The position numbers and the translations under genes are program-made. Shown piece after piece: positions 1 to 10,464 of a stretch of 64,000 bases of DNA. The DNA lies in assembly GCA_037447655.1 (NCBI GenBank), contig JBBHKE010000754.1, positions 104,860 to 168,859 of the forward strand. Direction: 5' to 3'. Source of the stretch: Zygnema cylindricum. Lineage: Eukaryota; Streptophyta; Zygnematophyceae; Zygnematales; Zygnemataceae. Positions within the stretch are counted from its first letter, which is position 1. Every line of letters begins with the position of its first letter. The notes beneath the pieces are model-generated. The model was not told where the DNA came from and searched no databases. It worked only from the letters and a program-made list of their open reading frames with translations.

Positions 1-345
1 TCTTGGCAGCCATGTTTACATCCTCCCACATTTGAGTATCGTTCTCCGTGGTCTTCACGGTCGCCGCTTCGAGACTGTGGCAATAGGAGTGAGGGGTGTC
101 TCCTTCCATTTCCCTTTTTCAAAAACACTGCTGACCCCATCATCTGCCTCCTCCGCTGAGGCAGCCGTTGCTGCAGGAAACCTCACTCCTCCAAATCTTG
201 GTGGAGTTCCCAAAGGTGGACTTTTCACTAGTCCACTGACAATGCCCCATTATTGTTTTTCGCACAAAGCCCCCATCATCATGGCTTCCCAATAGATGAA
301 CCCAGATCCATTGAAGGTGGGCACTCTAGAGGGTGGGCCCATAAA
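1..345 (-). pseudogene. Partial, broken copia-type Gag (5' part of a second family member)
   Basis: Read on the minus strand, this is the start of a Gag reading frame homologous to the intact one at 3654-5507. It shares the MGPPSRVP start region, the F-x-G-x-x-F-x-Y-W-E motif, a WGIVSG-like segment and, further on, the conserved Pro/Gly-rich stretch. An in-frame TAA follows the C-E-K-Q segment and a second stop lies further downstream, so it cannot make a protein. The frame continues into the adjacent LTR, where an ATG GAG start is preserved. The copy is cut by the window edge. The identity as Gag of the same family is seen directly by comparison within the window; the inactivity is inferred from the stops. 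Confidence 0.75.
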
Positions 346-346
346 C

Positions 347-1342
347 TGCAATTTTGTGTCCTCCATTGGACTACAATGTTCAAGAAGCCTCTAGATAGTT
401 TGTAACTAGTCCACTTCAAGCCACAACCACTGCTGCCCAAGAGGGCAAACTGACAGTTTGACTTCACCCTTGTTCAGCGTGGACTCCCTTGAGTCCGTAG
501 CAAAAAGAATCACTGAAAACGGCCAACCAGCCGATGAGTTAATAGTCGACAAAAATACCAATTTTATACAAAGCTCTCTTAGAGACAGGTGACTGCCTAC
601 GATATTTCCTACGTCTTAAACCCCTCTCGCGGCCCCTATCTACTAAAGTACGAACCAATCATATGACTGTAAAGTACAGAAAGGTATAAACGCCGATGTC
701 CTTTCTATACGGCCTGTGTACGACAAGGCAACTGAGTGGACGCGTGTCACTTTTCAACTCGTCTATACATTCCTTGGAATTCCCGCGACCGAATCTCATC
801 CTTCCACGCGGCTCCAAGTCATGCCATGTCTATAAAAGCCAGAGTGACTATTCCGCGATCTCGGCGAGGATATGTGCTGTCGGATTAAATCCGACATCAA
901 ATAACGACCGTCGAAACAAATGTCCGATTCATTTGTTTCCTGTGAAATGATGTCCGCACTAAACTTTAACAAGTGTTACGTTCCTTCGTTCAATTTCCAG
1001 TAAACTGATTTCGGTACCATACAATAGTTTAAATAAATATCGAACCCTGTATCTCCTAACGGACTTCAACGACAAACTGGTTAGAGCTAACGGCTACGCC
1101 GCGCTCTGTCGGTCGGAGGTTCGAGTTTTGCCGAACGGTACCTTTTGTTGAGAGTGATTTAAGTCACTATTTAGTCTTGCCTGCTGAGCTAGGACAGCCA
1201 AGGCTCAACCACCCTCTATATCCCTCAGTGACTACAACAAGTATGGTGGGTAGAGAGAGGAGGTGGAGACAGGCTGTCCGCCTTTTTCTTTTCCTTAATG
1301 TATTGAATTATTTAGACCTAGAAAATACCACAAAAATCAAAT
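347..1342 (-). mobile_element. Diverged LTR of the same copia-like family (5' LTR of the partial element at 1-345)
   Basis: On the minus strand the segment starts near 1342 with a degenerate TGTTGAT-like end, passes the shared GTATTTTCTAGG block and ends in CA at 347, immediately before a GTTTATGGGCCCA primer site. It aligns with the LTRs at 2326-3673 and 5536-6883 in several blocks, for example the segment around 455-520 that reads CAGTGATTCTTTTTGCT on the minus strand. It is about 350 bases shorter than those LTRs and clearly older. The outer (1342) boundary is uncertain by a few bases. Confidence 0.7.
1075..1142 (+). other. tRNA-like segment inside the LTR (antisense to the LTR)
   Basis: The plus strand shows a D-arm-like CTGGTTAGAGC at about 1077-1087 followed about 30 bases later by GGTCGGAGGTTCGAG (1111-1125), which resembles the variable/T-arm region and B box of a tRNA gene. 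The B-box-like part matches GGTTCGANTCC except at its last two bases. The acceptor stem is not evident, so this is tRNA-derived or a chance pol III promoter rather than a working tRNA gene. The homologous position in the other LTRs also keeps a B-box-like element. Confidence 0.45.
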
Positions 1343-1353
1343 AAATTCAAAAG

Positions 1354-1445
1354 ATATGAGTGAGATTCATACAATATCTGATGTTTATTGTCAACGCTGG
1401 CTGGTGGTGATGCATGTTACACACGGTTGTAGGCTCATGCACGAC
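1354..1445 (+). repeat. Dispersed 90-bp repeat, copy 1
   Basis: Starting at ATGAGTGAGATTCATACAAT, about 90 bases are nearly identical to 7107-7197. It lies just outside the LTR at 347-1342, while the second copy lies beside the solo LTR at 7273-8505. Its nature is unknown. Confidence 0.75.
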
Positions 1446-2320
1446 AGCTGTCATGCCGCAAGCCATCGTCAGGTATTATTGCTGAATCCTATACTAATTG
1501 GCGTGTATGTGAGTTGACAGGTGTGTAATTTTGCGTACAGCTGAAGGTACAAGATAATCAAAGGCCGTACCACATGCACGTACGATACAACAGGAAACCA
1601 ACGTGGAACTGGATTGCAGTCCAGCATCGGTTGTCAGGAACTCAAACGGCTCCGAACTTGACAGGTTGCTAAGTCGTGAACCCACGGAGGTTCATGCATT
1701 ATTTTTTGTGGCGTAGGGAGGGTTTTTATCCTCGAGGTGTAGATGAAAGGCATCCCGAGGTGGCTACGTAGCGGACGTCTCTAGAAACTGGCAGCGTTTG
1801 CACATAGAAACGTGCTTGCTCAGAGACACACAAGAATTAGTGTAACTGTACGATAGGCAACAACATAGGATAAAAGCCATGTGGCTACGTAAGAATAGTT
1901 GCAAATTACATCACTAGAATCCAACATTGGAGTTTTTACGTTTTTTCACAAATTTGTATTACCCTGATTTGTCGAACCTTTTTGTTTTCGGTTGGCATTT
2001 TTCGGCAGCATATTTAGTATCAGTTAGTTGTTTAGTTAGGGTTTCTCTCTCTGGATCCTTAGTTACTTGCTATTTTTTATCTCTAAGCTTTCTTATCTCT
2101 TTTTTCTGTACTAAGTCCTTCCCTAATCTACTCGCGCAAGCCAACCTGCAAGGTTTCCCTCTAAACTGTGTCTTACTTCCCGTGGCCTATGAATTTTGGC
2201 ATGTGAATCTTGGGTTTTATTGTTGCTTGTGCGCAGTTTTCGTCGTTTGACTCTCTTTTCTTCTAAACTTCGGGAGTGTCGTTTTTCTCAGCGGCTTCAT
2301 TCAGTTAAGCAGAGTCTGCT
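1446..2320. other. Intergenic sequence, nothing recognised
   Basis: Between the dispersed repeat and the LTR retrotransposon no coding motif, RNA gene or repeat could be supported. A 107-codon open frame at 1927-2250 is T-rich, hydrophobic by composition and has no recognisable motif. Confidence 0.5.
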
Positions 2321-2325
2321 GTCTG

Positions 2326-3673
2326 TGTTGATATTTGGGTATTTTCTAGGTCTTTGTTAGATAGAAAAGAGTAGAGGCAGTCTGCCTCTGACTCCCTCCT
2401 CCAAGCCCCCACACTTGTCATAGTCACTGAAGGCTGGAGAGGGAGCTAGAGCCATGGCTGCCTAAGCTTTCCAGAGAGACAGGAATAGATAATATAGGTA
2501 TGTTTACCAAAAACATATTTGACGGACCCAGGAATTGATCCTGGTACCTACCGTCCGTCAACAGTTCAGTAGCCGTCAGCTTTGTCCATTTAGTCTACGA
2601 ATAGTGCTACTACGCTTAGGGTTTGATAAATATTTAAACAGTTATAGATAGGATCTTCCATTTAACTGGGTTACGATATTTACTACATAGAGACAGTTTA
2701 GTTTAGTACGGAGTACAGTACGGGTACGGAACGGATACCGCGCATTTGTTTCGATAGCGAAACAAATACCGCGCACCAATTTTCAACGGCTACAATTGAA
2801 TGCCGAAATACATCGGACGGCCGTGATTAGCGCCGGCTACGCGAAAGGATAATTTGGCGGTTTGCAGACGCCGCCACTCCGGATGACACGTGGCAACATC
2901 GTACAGGATTACGTAATTTCCGGAACGGCAGAAAACAAATCCGGGAATTACAAATGTCGCACTATGGCGACATCGTACAATGTACGTACAGAAAGTACTC
3001 CGGCACTTGTACTTTCTCGTACGGTGTTTTTATGACGCGGCATGACCTGGCGCCACGTGGAGAGATGAGATTGGGAGGCAGGAATTCCGGAGATTATAAG
3101 AGCGAATCCGGATAGGACATTTGTTGGCCTTTTTAGCCATGTTGTACGATGACCGTACAGAAGGTACACCGGCATCTGTACCTTTGTGTACTATACAGTA
3201 ATGTGATTGGTCCGTACCTCAGTAGATAGAGTTTTAGAGAGGGGATAGGACTTAGTAAATTCTGGGTAAGTAGCTGCCTCTCCCAGAGAGCACCCTGTAT
3301 AAATGGCAAACTTTGGCCAGCCATAACTATCAATTTACTTGACCATTTTCAGTGATTCTTTTTGCTGCGGACTCAGGGGAGTCCAGGCTACACAGGGGTG
3401 TAGTCGGTCAGAGTTTTTGTCTGCCAGGGTGGCTGCATTTCTAAGGGAAAGTCAAAGTGGGTGAATGTGTCCAAATCTCATATTCTAACTTTGCATTCTG
3501 TGGTGGAACTGAGCACACAGAACGTGTTATTTCACAGGGGTGAATCTATATTGGGGTTCTGACTGTCAAGGGGTCAGTCACTTGGGTTTATATTAACTTG
3601 GAGTCGGCACTATCTAGATTAGCTTCTTTTGGATCTGCATACTCTGAGGGCCAATGGAGGTCTCAGAGTTTCA
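2326..3673 (+). repeat. 5' LTR
   Basis: TG...CA long terminal repeat. It holds a TATA-like GTATAAAT at 3297-3304, which should drive the element transcript, and an antisense tRNA-like B-box motif GGATCAATTCC (minus strand, 2531-2541). Its last 20 bases include the ATG (3654) that opens the Gag frame. Confidence 0.93.
3297..3304 (+). promoter_or_regulatory. TATA-like box of the 5' LTR
   Basis: GTATAAAT lies about 350 bases before the LTR/internal junction, where the U3/R boundary of an LTR is expected. The identical sequence is at 6507-6514 in the 3' LTR, and the solo LTR has CTATAAAG at the comparable position on the minus strand. Confidence 0.55.
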
Positions 3674-5507
3674 GGTTATGGGCCCACCATCTAGGGTGCC
3701 TATGTTCGATGGAACAGACTTCACTTATTGGGAGTTTACAATGGCGGGATTGCTTTTTGAGAAGCACTTATGGGGAATCGTTTCGGGACAAGTGAGATGT
3801 CCGCCACCTGGCTTTGGAGGAGCTTACTATGGAGATTCATCTGAGGCTGCCCAGAATATCATCCGGAGCTCAGATGCAACGGAAGGTGAAGGGAAGAATC
3901 TTTCCGTGGATGGGGAAATAGGGGAGAAGGAAAAAGGGACACCTATGGTGAGGGGAGCTAGGCTCTCAGCTATGGTACCACATGTAGGGATTAAAACTGA
4001 GGAAAATGACAGAAAAATATGGGAATACAAAAACACTATAGCAAAACATCTCATACTTAGATATGTGTGTAAGTCGATAGCTATCACTCTTTTAAGTCTA
4101 ACCAAGTCTTCAGAGATATGGGAAGTACTAATTCAGATTTATAAGAGTGAGACTATTCAGAGGCAGCAATTAGTAAAACAGGAAATAGATGCCTATGTTT
4201 ATAAAGGCGGTAGCATGATAGAGTTTTGCAATGATATTGCTGCGTTATATGTTGAGCTAGCTAGTGCGGGATGTGTAGAATCTGAGGAGGGTAAGATTAA
4301 TACACTACTTATGAAACTCCCAAGTGAGTACGAAAGCATTATTTATCGTATGCAGGCAAGGGATGGCTCCTCATGGACTTGGAGCTTTACCATGGGGATA
4401 ATTCTTGTGAGGGAAAGCACTTTGGAGCTTCGAAGGGGAAAGGACAGGGTCAATGCTTTTTCAGCTGGTGGTGATTGGCGGAAGCGTGATGAGAGGAACG
4501 GTGGTGACGAGCGGAAGCGTGATGAGAGGAAGAAAGACAAAGGTAAACCTTATCGGAACTTTGGTGGAAAAAGAGGGAGAAGAAAAGACACGGGATCTTT
4601 GAAAAAAGGGGTTTGCTTCTTTTGTAGGGAACCTGGTCATTATATGGAAGAATGCCCTTGTTTGGAAAAACTTAGAAGTTGGAATGTGGATGAGGAGGAA
4701 GAAGGGGAAGAGGAGAAAGAGGATGAAGATATTTTAGAGCTTCTCCAGATTAGTAGTATGGGGAAGAAAGAAAAGCACACAGTAATTGCACGAAGGCAAC
4801 AGTGTGCTTTTGGAGGTATAAGGGAAGTAAAGAGAGAGGAGGTACTTGAGGATGTCGAGGAGTGTAGAGTGTATGACTTAGAAATGAGTAAGTCGGATCT
4901 AGGACCAATTATTGAAAAAGGGAAAAATAAAAATAATGAGGAGAATTTTTTAGAAAAAGAAAACTGGTCGGAAAAGGAGACTTCAACGGATTCCGAGGAA
5001 AGGGGAGAAGTGAAACTAGGAGTTTTAAAGGATAAGGAAGAAGAGGAATACTTAATGAAAGGTTTAGGGGAGGAGAAAGGTTTATTGGGAATAAATTTAG
5101 AAAGTGAGAGTGGAAAGAAATCCATGGGAGAGAGTGAGGAAAGTTCATGTTTTGGGGGTAATGGGTTTGACCTCACTAAAGGGAGTGATGGTATTTATGA
5201 AGGTGTGCCTGTAAAAGGGTTAGCCTCAGGGTGTGTGCTGCAGATTGGAGATGGGGCTGGTTGTTTGAATTGCAAGAGGGAAAGTGGATTTAGTGTGGAT
5301 AGAAAAGAGATAAGGTGGATAAAATCTTTGCTCGGATTTATGATAAGTGGGATGCTAAATGAAATGTGTGATGCAGTTATAATTTCATTTCATCTAATGC
5401 AGTGTTTTAAATACGAGAGCATATTTCTTAAGTTATATAAAAGGAAAAAGAAAAGAAAAAGGAAAAACGGAAGGGAGTGTTTTGTTTATTTTGTTTGTAA
5501 GAGTTGA
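3654..5507 (+). CDS. gag: Gag-like polyprotein of a Ty1/copia-type element
   Basis: Intact 617-codon frame. Residues 18-40 carry the F-D-G-T-x-F-x-x-W motif found at the start of plant copia Gag (DUF4219/UBN2 type). Residues about 115-230 resemble the UBN2 helical region, including a segment on short-stretch repetitive binding to K-x-x-I-Q-R-Q-x-L. A strongly basic Arg/Lys/Gly region spans about 270-315, and one CCHC zinc knuckle (C321, C324, H329, C334) follows. The C-terminal half is highly acidic and lacks protease motifs. The ATG lies 20 bases inside the 5' LTR; an in-frame ATG inside the primer site (3678) is the alternative start. The same ATG-GAG opening is kept in the other two LTRs of the family, favouring the upstream start. 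Expected role: assembly of retrotransposon particles and RNA packaging. Confidence 0.88.
   Translation: MEVSEFQVMGPPSRVPMFDGTDFTYWEFTMAGLLFEKHLWGIVSGQVRCPPPGFGGAYYGDSSEAAQNIIRSSDATEGEGKNLSVDGEIGEKEKGTPMVRGARLSAMVPHVGIKTEENDRKIWEYKNTIAKHLILRYVCKSIAITLLSLTKSSEIWEVLIQIYKSETIQRQQLVKQEIDAYVYKGGSMIEFCNDIAALYVELASAGCVESEEGKINTLLMKLPSEYESIIYRMQARDGSSWTWSFTMGIILVRESTLELRRGKDRVNAFSAGGDWRKRDERNGGDERKRDERKKDKGKPYRNFGGKRGRRKDTGSLKKGVCFFCREPGHYMEECPCLEKLRSWNVDEEEEGEEEKEDEDILELLQISSMGKKEKHTVIARRQQCAFGGIREVKREEVLEDVEECRVYDLEMSKSDLGPIIEKGKNKNNEENFLEKENWSEKETSTDSEERGEVKLGVLKDKEEEEYLMKGLGEEKGLLGINLESESGKKSMGESEESSCFGGNGFDLTKGSDGIYEGVPVKGLASGCVLQIGDGAGCLNCKRESGFSVDRKEIRWIKSLLGFMISGMLNEMCDAVIISFHLMQCFKYESIFLKLYKRKKKRKRKNGRECFVYFVCKS
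3674..3686 (+). promoter_or_regulatory. Primer binding site complementary to the initiator tRNA-Met anticodon arm
   Basis: The 13 bases directly after the LTR, GGTTATGGGCCCA, are the exact complement of the anticodon stem-loop segment of eukaryotic initiator tRNA-Met (UGGGCCCAUAACC). A primer site matching an internal tRNA fragment, not the tRNA 3' end, is the half-tRNA priming mode known for Drosophila copia and yeast Ty5. The site is retained in the diverged copy at 333-346 (minus strand, GTTTATGGGCCCA). The match is seen; the priming mode is inferred from known families. Confidence 0.75.
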
Positions 5508-5522
5508 AAGGAAGTAGACTAG

Positions 5523-5535
5523 AAAATAAGGGGAG
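5523..5535 (+). promoter_or_regulatory. Polypurine tract before the 3' LTR
   Basis: The purine-rich run AAAATAAGGGGAG directly abuts the 3' LTR, where plus-strand priming of LTR retrotransposons starts. Confidence 0.7.
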
Positions 5536-6883
5536 TGTTGATATTTGGGTATTTTCTAGGTCTTTGTTAGATAGAAAAGAGTAGAGGCGGTCTGCCTCTG
5601 ACTCCCTCCTCCAAGCCCCCACACTTGTCGTAGTCACTGAAGGCTGGAGAGGGAGCTAGAGCCATGGCTGCCTAAGCTTTCCAGAGAGACAGGAATAGAT
5701 AATATAGGTATGTTTACCAAAAACATATTTGACGGACCCAGGAATTGATCCTGGTACCTACCGTCCGTCAACAGTTCAGTAGCCGTCAGCTTTGTCCATT
5801 TAGTCTACGAATAGTGCTACTACGCTTAGGGTTTGATAAATATTTAAACAGTTATAGATAGGATCTTCCATTTAACTGGGTTACGATATTTACTACATAG
5901 AGACAGTTTAGTTTAGTACGGAGTACAGTACGGGTACGGAACGGATACCGCGCATTTGTTTCGATAGCGAAACAAATACCGCGCACCAATTTTCAACGGC
6001 TACAATTGAATGCCGAAATACATCGGACGGCCGTGATTAGCGCCGGCTACGCGAAAGGATAATTTGGCGGTTTGCAGACGCCGCCACTCCGGATGACACG
6101 TGGCAACATCGTACAGGATTACGTAATTTCCGGAACGGCAGAAAACAAATCCGGGAATTACAAATGTCGCACTATGGCGACATCGTACAATGTACGTACA
6201 GAAAGTACTCCGGCACTTGTACTTTCTCGTACGGTGTTTTTATGACGCGGCATGACCTGGCGCCACGTGGAGAGATGAGATTGGGAGGCAGGAATTCCGG
6301 AGATTATAAGAGCGAATCCGGATAGGACATTTGTTGGCCTTTTTAGCCATGTTGTACGATGACCGTACAGAAGGTACACCGGCATCTGTACCTTTGTGTA
6401 CTATACAGTAATGTGATTGGTCCGTACCTCAGTAGATAGAGTTTTAGAGAGGGGATAGGACTTAGAAAATTCTGGGTAAGTAGCTGCCTCTCCCAGAGAG
6501 CACCCTGTATAAATGGCAAACTTTGGCCAGCCATAACTATCAATTTACTTGACCATTTTCAGTGATTCTTTTTGCTGCGGACTCAGGGGAGTCCAGGCTA
6601 CACAGGGGTGTAGTCGGTCAGAGTTTTTGTCTGCCAGGGTGGCTGCATTTCTAAGGGAAAGTCAAAGTGGGTGAATGTGTCCAAATCTCATATTCTAACT
6701 TTGCATTCTGTGGTGGAACTGAGCACACAGAACGTGTTATTTCACAGGGGTGAATCTATATTGGGGTTCTGACTGTCAAGGGGTCAGTCACTTGGGTTTA
6801 TATTAACTTGGAGTCGGCACTATCTAGATTAGCTTCTTTTGGATCTGCATACTCTGAGGGCCAATGGAGGTCTCAGAGTTTCA
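5536..6883 (+). repeat. 3' LTR
   Basis: Copy of 2326-3673 at a constant offset of 3,210 bases with three substitutions counted by eye. It ends TTTCA and is followed by the target duplication GTCTG (6884-6888). Confidence 0.93.
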
Positions 6884-7106
6884 GTCTGCTAGTTGGACTT
6901 TTGTAGGGAATATTGAAGACTTCATGGGCCTAGTGGCCACTGACGCAAATTTTCGAGTGGGTGGGGGGATTCCATCCTTTTTCATCTTTACCTATTAGAC
7001 TTGTCTTTGTATTTTGATTTGTTTGCTGGTTTTTTTTGGGCTAATTCATTGATATTTCTGCTGGTATATATTCTTTGTACACTGGTCGTGGTCTTGACCA
7101 CCGGAT

Positions 7107-7197
7107 ATGAGTGAGATTCATACAATTTCTCATGTTTACTGTCAACGCTGGCTAGTGGTGATGCATGTTTCACACGGTTGTATGCTTATGCACGACA
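7107..7197 (+). repeat. Dispersed 90-bp repeat, copy 2
   Basis: Nearly identical to 1354-1445, with differences such as CATGTTTACTG for ATGTTTATTG. It is followed directly by an (ATC)n-rich stretch to about 7264. The 217 bases before it (6889-7106) hold nothing recognisable. Confidence 0.75.
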
Positions 7198-7264
7198 ATC
7201 ATCATCATTATGACATCATCATTATCATCATCATTACATCATCATCATCATCGTCATCATCATC
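7198..7264 (+). repeat. (ATC)n-rich microsatellite
   Basis: Imperfect CAT/ATC trinucleotide repeats separate the dispersed repeat from the solo LTR. Confidence 0.85.
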
Positions 7265-7272
7265 AGCCTATC

Positions 7273-8505
7273 TGAAATTCTATGAGCTCCATTGCCCACA
7301 GAATTCGCAGATCAAAAAGAAGCTAATCTAGATAGTGCCGACTCCAAGTTGATTTAAACCCAAATGATTGATCCCTTGACAATTAGAACCCCAATACACC
7401 TTCACCCCTGTGAAGAGAAGACCTTCTGTGTGCTCAGTTCCACCACAGAATGCAAAGCTTGAATATGTATTTTGGACAATATTCCCCACTTTGACTTTCC
7501 CACTGAATAAGTGCCACCCTAGCACGAAAAGACTCTGAACGACTACACCCTTATGTAGCTTGGACTCCCCTAAGTCCGCAGCAAAAAGAATCACTGAATT
7601 TCTCACCCGAGCATTAAGTTATTGTTGGTCAAAGATGACCTTTATAGTTACAAGCTCTCTTAGAGAGAGGTACCTAAATATCACTAAGTCTTGGTCTGTC
7701 TACTCACGACTACTTACTACTAAACCCTAGTCCAATAGGAACACTATATAGTACAAGAAGGTACAATAGGAGATGTACTTATTGTACGGCCATTGTACGA
7801 CATGGTCTTCAAGGTGACACCTGTGAAATCGGGAGCCATGGTTCCTCCTCCCATCTTCTCCGGTATCAAATAATGTGTCGCCACGTGGCACGCGTGACGC
7901 TATCTCAAAATGCCGCCAAAAGCTCACTTCGCGTGGCGGCTACAATGGCGGTCGTCCGATCAAAACATATTTTACACGGTTCAGATTCGCGTACATGCAT
8001 GAATTGCTCCTTTTCGTTAGTCTGCCGTTAATTAGCTGTTGCGTTAACGTTTATGTATCTTTGAAACCTGCGACGTGTATCGTTTCGTCAACGTCTTATT
8101 GGATAAGGCATACCTCTACGAATATAACCATAAACCGAGGTTCAAATCTGGTGCGGGGCAGTTTTTGGTTATTTGTTAGTTAGTTAGAATTCTCTTTTTG
8201 TACATTTATAAATACCTATTGTACCCTACATATGCCATCGTTGACTCTAAGCTATAGGCTAGAGCTATCGTCTATTATAGGATGTATGACCAGGATCAAA
8301 TCTTGGATCCGGCATACACATTTTGGTACAAACTACGAATTAGCCTATCCTCTTTAGACAGCCATGGCTCTAGCTCTCTCTCTGGTTTTCACTGACTACA
8401 ACAAGTATGGGGACCGGAGAGAGTTGAGCGAGAAGCAGGTTGCCTTTGCTAACTTACTCTATTTATTTTTCCAATACAAACCTAGAAAATACATAAATTT
8501 CAACA
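7273..8505 (-). mobile_element. Solo LTR of the same copia-like family, inverted
   Basis: On the minus strand it starts TGTTGAAATTT at 8505 and ends AATTTCA at 7273. It is flanked by a perfect 5-bp duplication CTATC (7268-7272 and 8506-8510), so it is a solo LTR left by recombination between two LTRs, not a fragment. It shares the GTATTTTCTAGG block, the Ser/Leu-rich central block, the CAGTGATTCTTTTTGCTGCGGACT block and the final ATGGAG start-codon block with the LTRs at 2326 and 5536, but is about 115 bp shorter and well diverged. Confidence 0.9.
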
Positions 8506-8510
8506 CTATC

Positions 8511-9975
8511 TTTCAGTAGGAGCAAGCAATGCTCTACAAAAACAAATAACTAATAACTTCCTTTTTAACATAATAAAATTTAAAGTCACAACCAAACAAT
8601 AATAAGGAAAAGTACGAAACAAACGATTCCCAAACCCTATAACATGTAATCGAAAAAGAAGTGTTCGTGTCATAATGAGCTTGCCTAAAATAGAACTCCC
8701 AAAAGCCGAAAAAAAACACATTTACACCTGAATAACAAAAAATACATAATGTCGTATACATAATGACAATTACAATATATAAAACATATCGAATAATATT
8801 TCTATCACATGTAAATGATATAGTATAAAAACGTTATAAAACGTTATAATAGATATTTAACATAAGTAATATTTGTAATATATACAATAATGCACTTTAT
8901 TACCTATTTAACATATTTGAAGTATGAGTTATATAATAAACAATGTATACAATTTTAGTTGAAGTATAATATATGAACCAGTGTTACAGCTACTTGTACT
9001 GTATACTTATAACAATAATAATAAACATTATGTAATGGTTAGATATAATTGTAAAAAACATAATGTAATGGTTAGATATAATTGTCATAATATATAAAAC
9101 ATAACAGTTAGTTTCAACTATTATAATTACTATAATGTAAAAATTTATTATACTTATAATATTTAACATAATATGACGGTTAGATACAACTGTTTTGATA
9201 TGTATAATGTAATAGTTAATTTTAACTGTTAAAATATATATAATGTAAATTGTTATAAAAAATATAATGTAATAGTTAGTTAACACTAATAATTAACACA
9301 TTAAAAGAGTTAGATATAAATGTTTAAATATATATAATAAAATATTTAGTTCTCACTATATAAATTAACTCATTATGATAGTTAGACTAAATATAATGTA
9401 TAATTGGTTAGAACTCTAATAATATAACAGTTAAATTAAACCTGCTATATCTGCTATAATATGTGTAGTATAGCAGTTAGATATAATATTATATAATTGT
9501 CAACCAATGTCAACCGATGTTTTACATAAAATATATTTATAATAACATTTGTTTTTTCTTAACAAGATAATTTTGAGAGCACAAGAAGACTCAGCCGATG
9601 GTAGAGCGCTAAGCTCCACGATCCGTCAACATTCCTTACAAGAGTTTATTTAATTCGATATTTTTATATAAATGTCATTAAAAGAACAAAACTGAAAGAA
9701 AACAAATAAAACGTGCGGATAATCGGACTGAAAGCTGAAACTCTAGATTGATGTAGCGCAAACATATCCAAAATAAACGGTTCCCAACAAACAAAATAAC
9801 ACATCACAACATACATTACATCGGAACGAAAAGAATATGAAACATCTTGGTAGAGATGGTTGCGCAACAAGCCACATTATTTAGATTCGAAGAGGTGAAA
9901 GGAAACTATTGTTGGCTTCGTGTTGAGAGAAAGAGGGAAAAACTAAGCGTATAAAAACTATAGCGGTATACATAT
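8511..9975. other. Very AT-rich non-coding DNA with degenerate tandem motifs
   Basis: From about 8760 to 9560 short motifs such as TATAATGTAATAGTTAG recur irregularly, a decayed satellite-like stretch. The open frames here have no coding-like composition. No gene is supported. Confidence 0.6.
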
Positions 9976-9977
9976 AA

Positions 9978-10016
<39 letters not shown>

Positions 10017-10123
10017 TATATATAGGTTATATATATAATAATATAATATATATATATATTATTTATACATATATAATATATGTATAATATACATATATAT
10101 ATGTACATATATATATATATATG

Positions 10124-10176
<53 letters not shown>

Positions 10177-10224
10177 TTATATATGTAATAAATATATATG
10201 CAATATATATGTAATATATATATG

Positions 10225-10275
<51 letters not shown>
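9976..10275. repeat. (TA)n microsatellite cluster
   Basis: About 300 bases of TA dinucleotide runs broken by short ATTATATT interruptions. The ORF through it (10013-10315) is a pure repeat artefact. Confidence 0.95.
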
Positions 10276-10278
<3 letters not shown>

Positions 10279-10464
10279 CTTTGACCAATGTTTCCTTGTA
10301 CAATTTAAACCACACTAAATAAGGTGCAATGTTTTCCTAATCTAGCAAATCTCTGATAAAAACGTGCGATAACGTTGACAAATGACAAAAATAAGATAAG
10401 GCTTTCGCATAAAACTGATAAATAAAAATGACAAGATTTGACATAAACAAATACAAAAGGTAAC

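Larger units (their letters stand above)
2326..6883 (+). mobile_element. Gag-only Ty1/copia-type LTR retrotransposon (TR-GAG-like), recent insertion
   Basis: Two direct repeats of 1,348 bp (2326-3673 and 5536-6883) begin TGTTGATATT and end TTTCA, and the whole is flanked by a perfect 5-bp duplication GTCTG (2321-2325 and 6884-6888). I count only three differences between the two LTRs (2379/5589, 2420/5630, 3256/6466), so the insertion is young. The internal region is only 1,862 bp and encodes one Gag-like protein; protease, integrase, reverse transcriptase and RNase H are absent. This matches the non-autonomous class called TR-GAG or LARD-like. The element must use enzymes from an autonomous relative not present here. 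Boundaries and duplication are seen directly; the class assignment is inference. Confidence 0.93.

Noticed and set aside
1075-1142. A true tRNA gene
   Set aside because: No acceptor stem pairing and a decayed B box; kept only as a tRNA-like segment.
2948-3333. 75- and 66-codon frames present in both LTRs
   Set aside because: Duplicated only because the LTR is duplicated; no family motif and not kept in the diverged LTRs.
4640-5176. 178-codon Ser-rich minus-strand frame
   Set aside because: Shadow of the acidic, purine-rich Gag coding strand.
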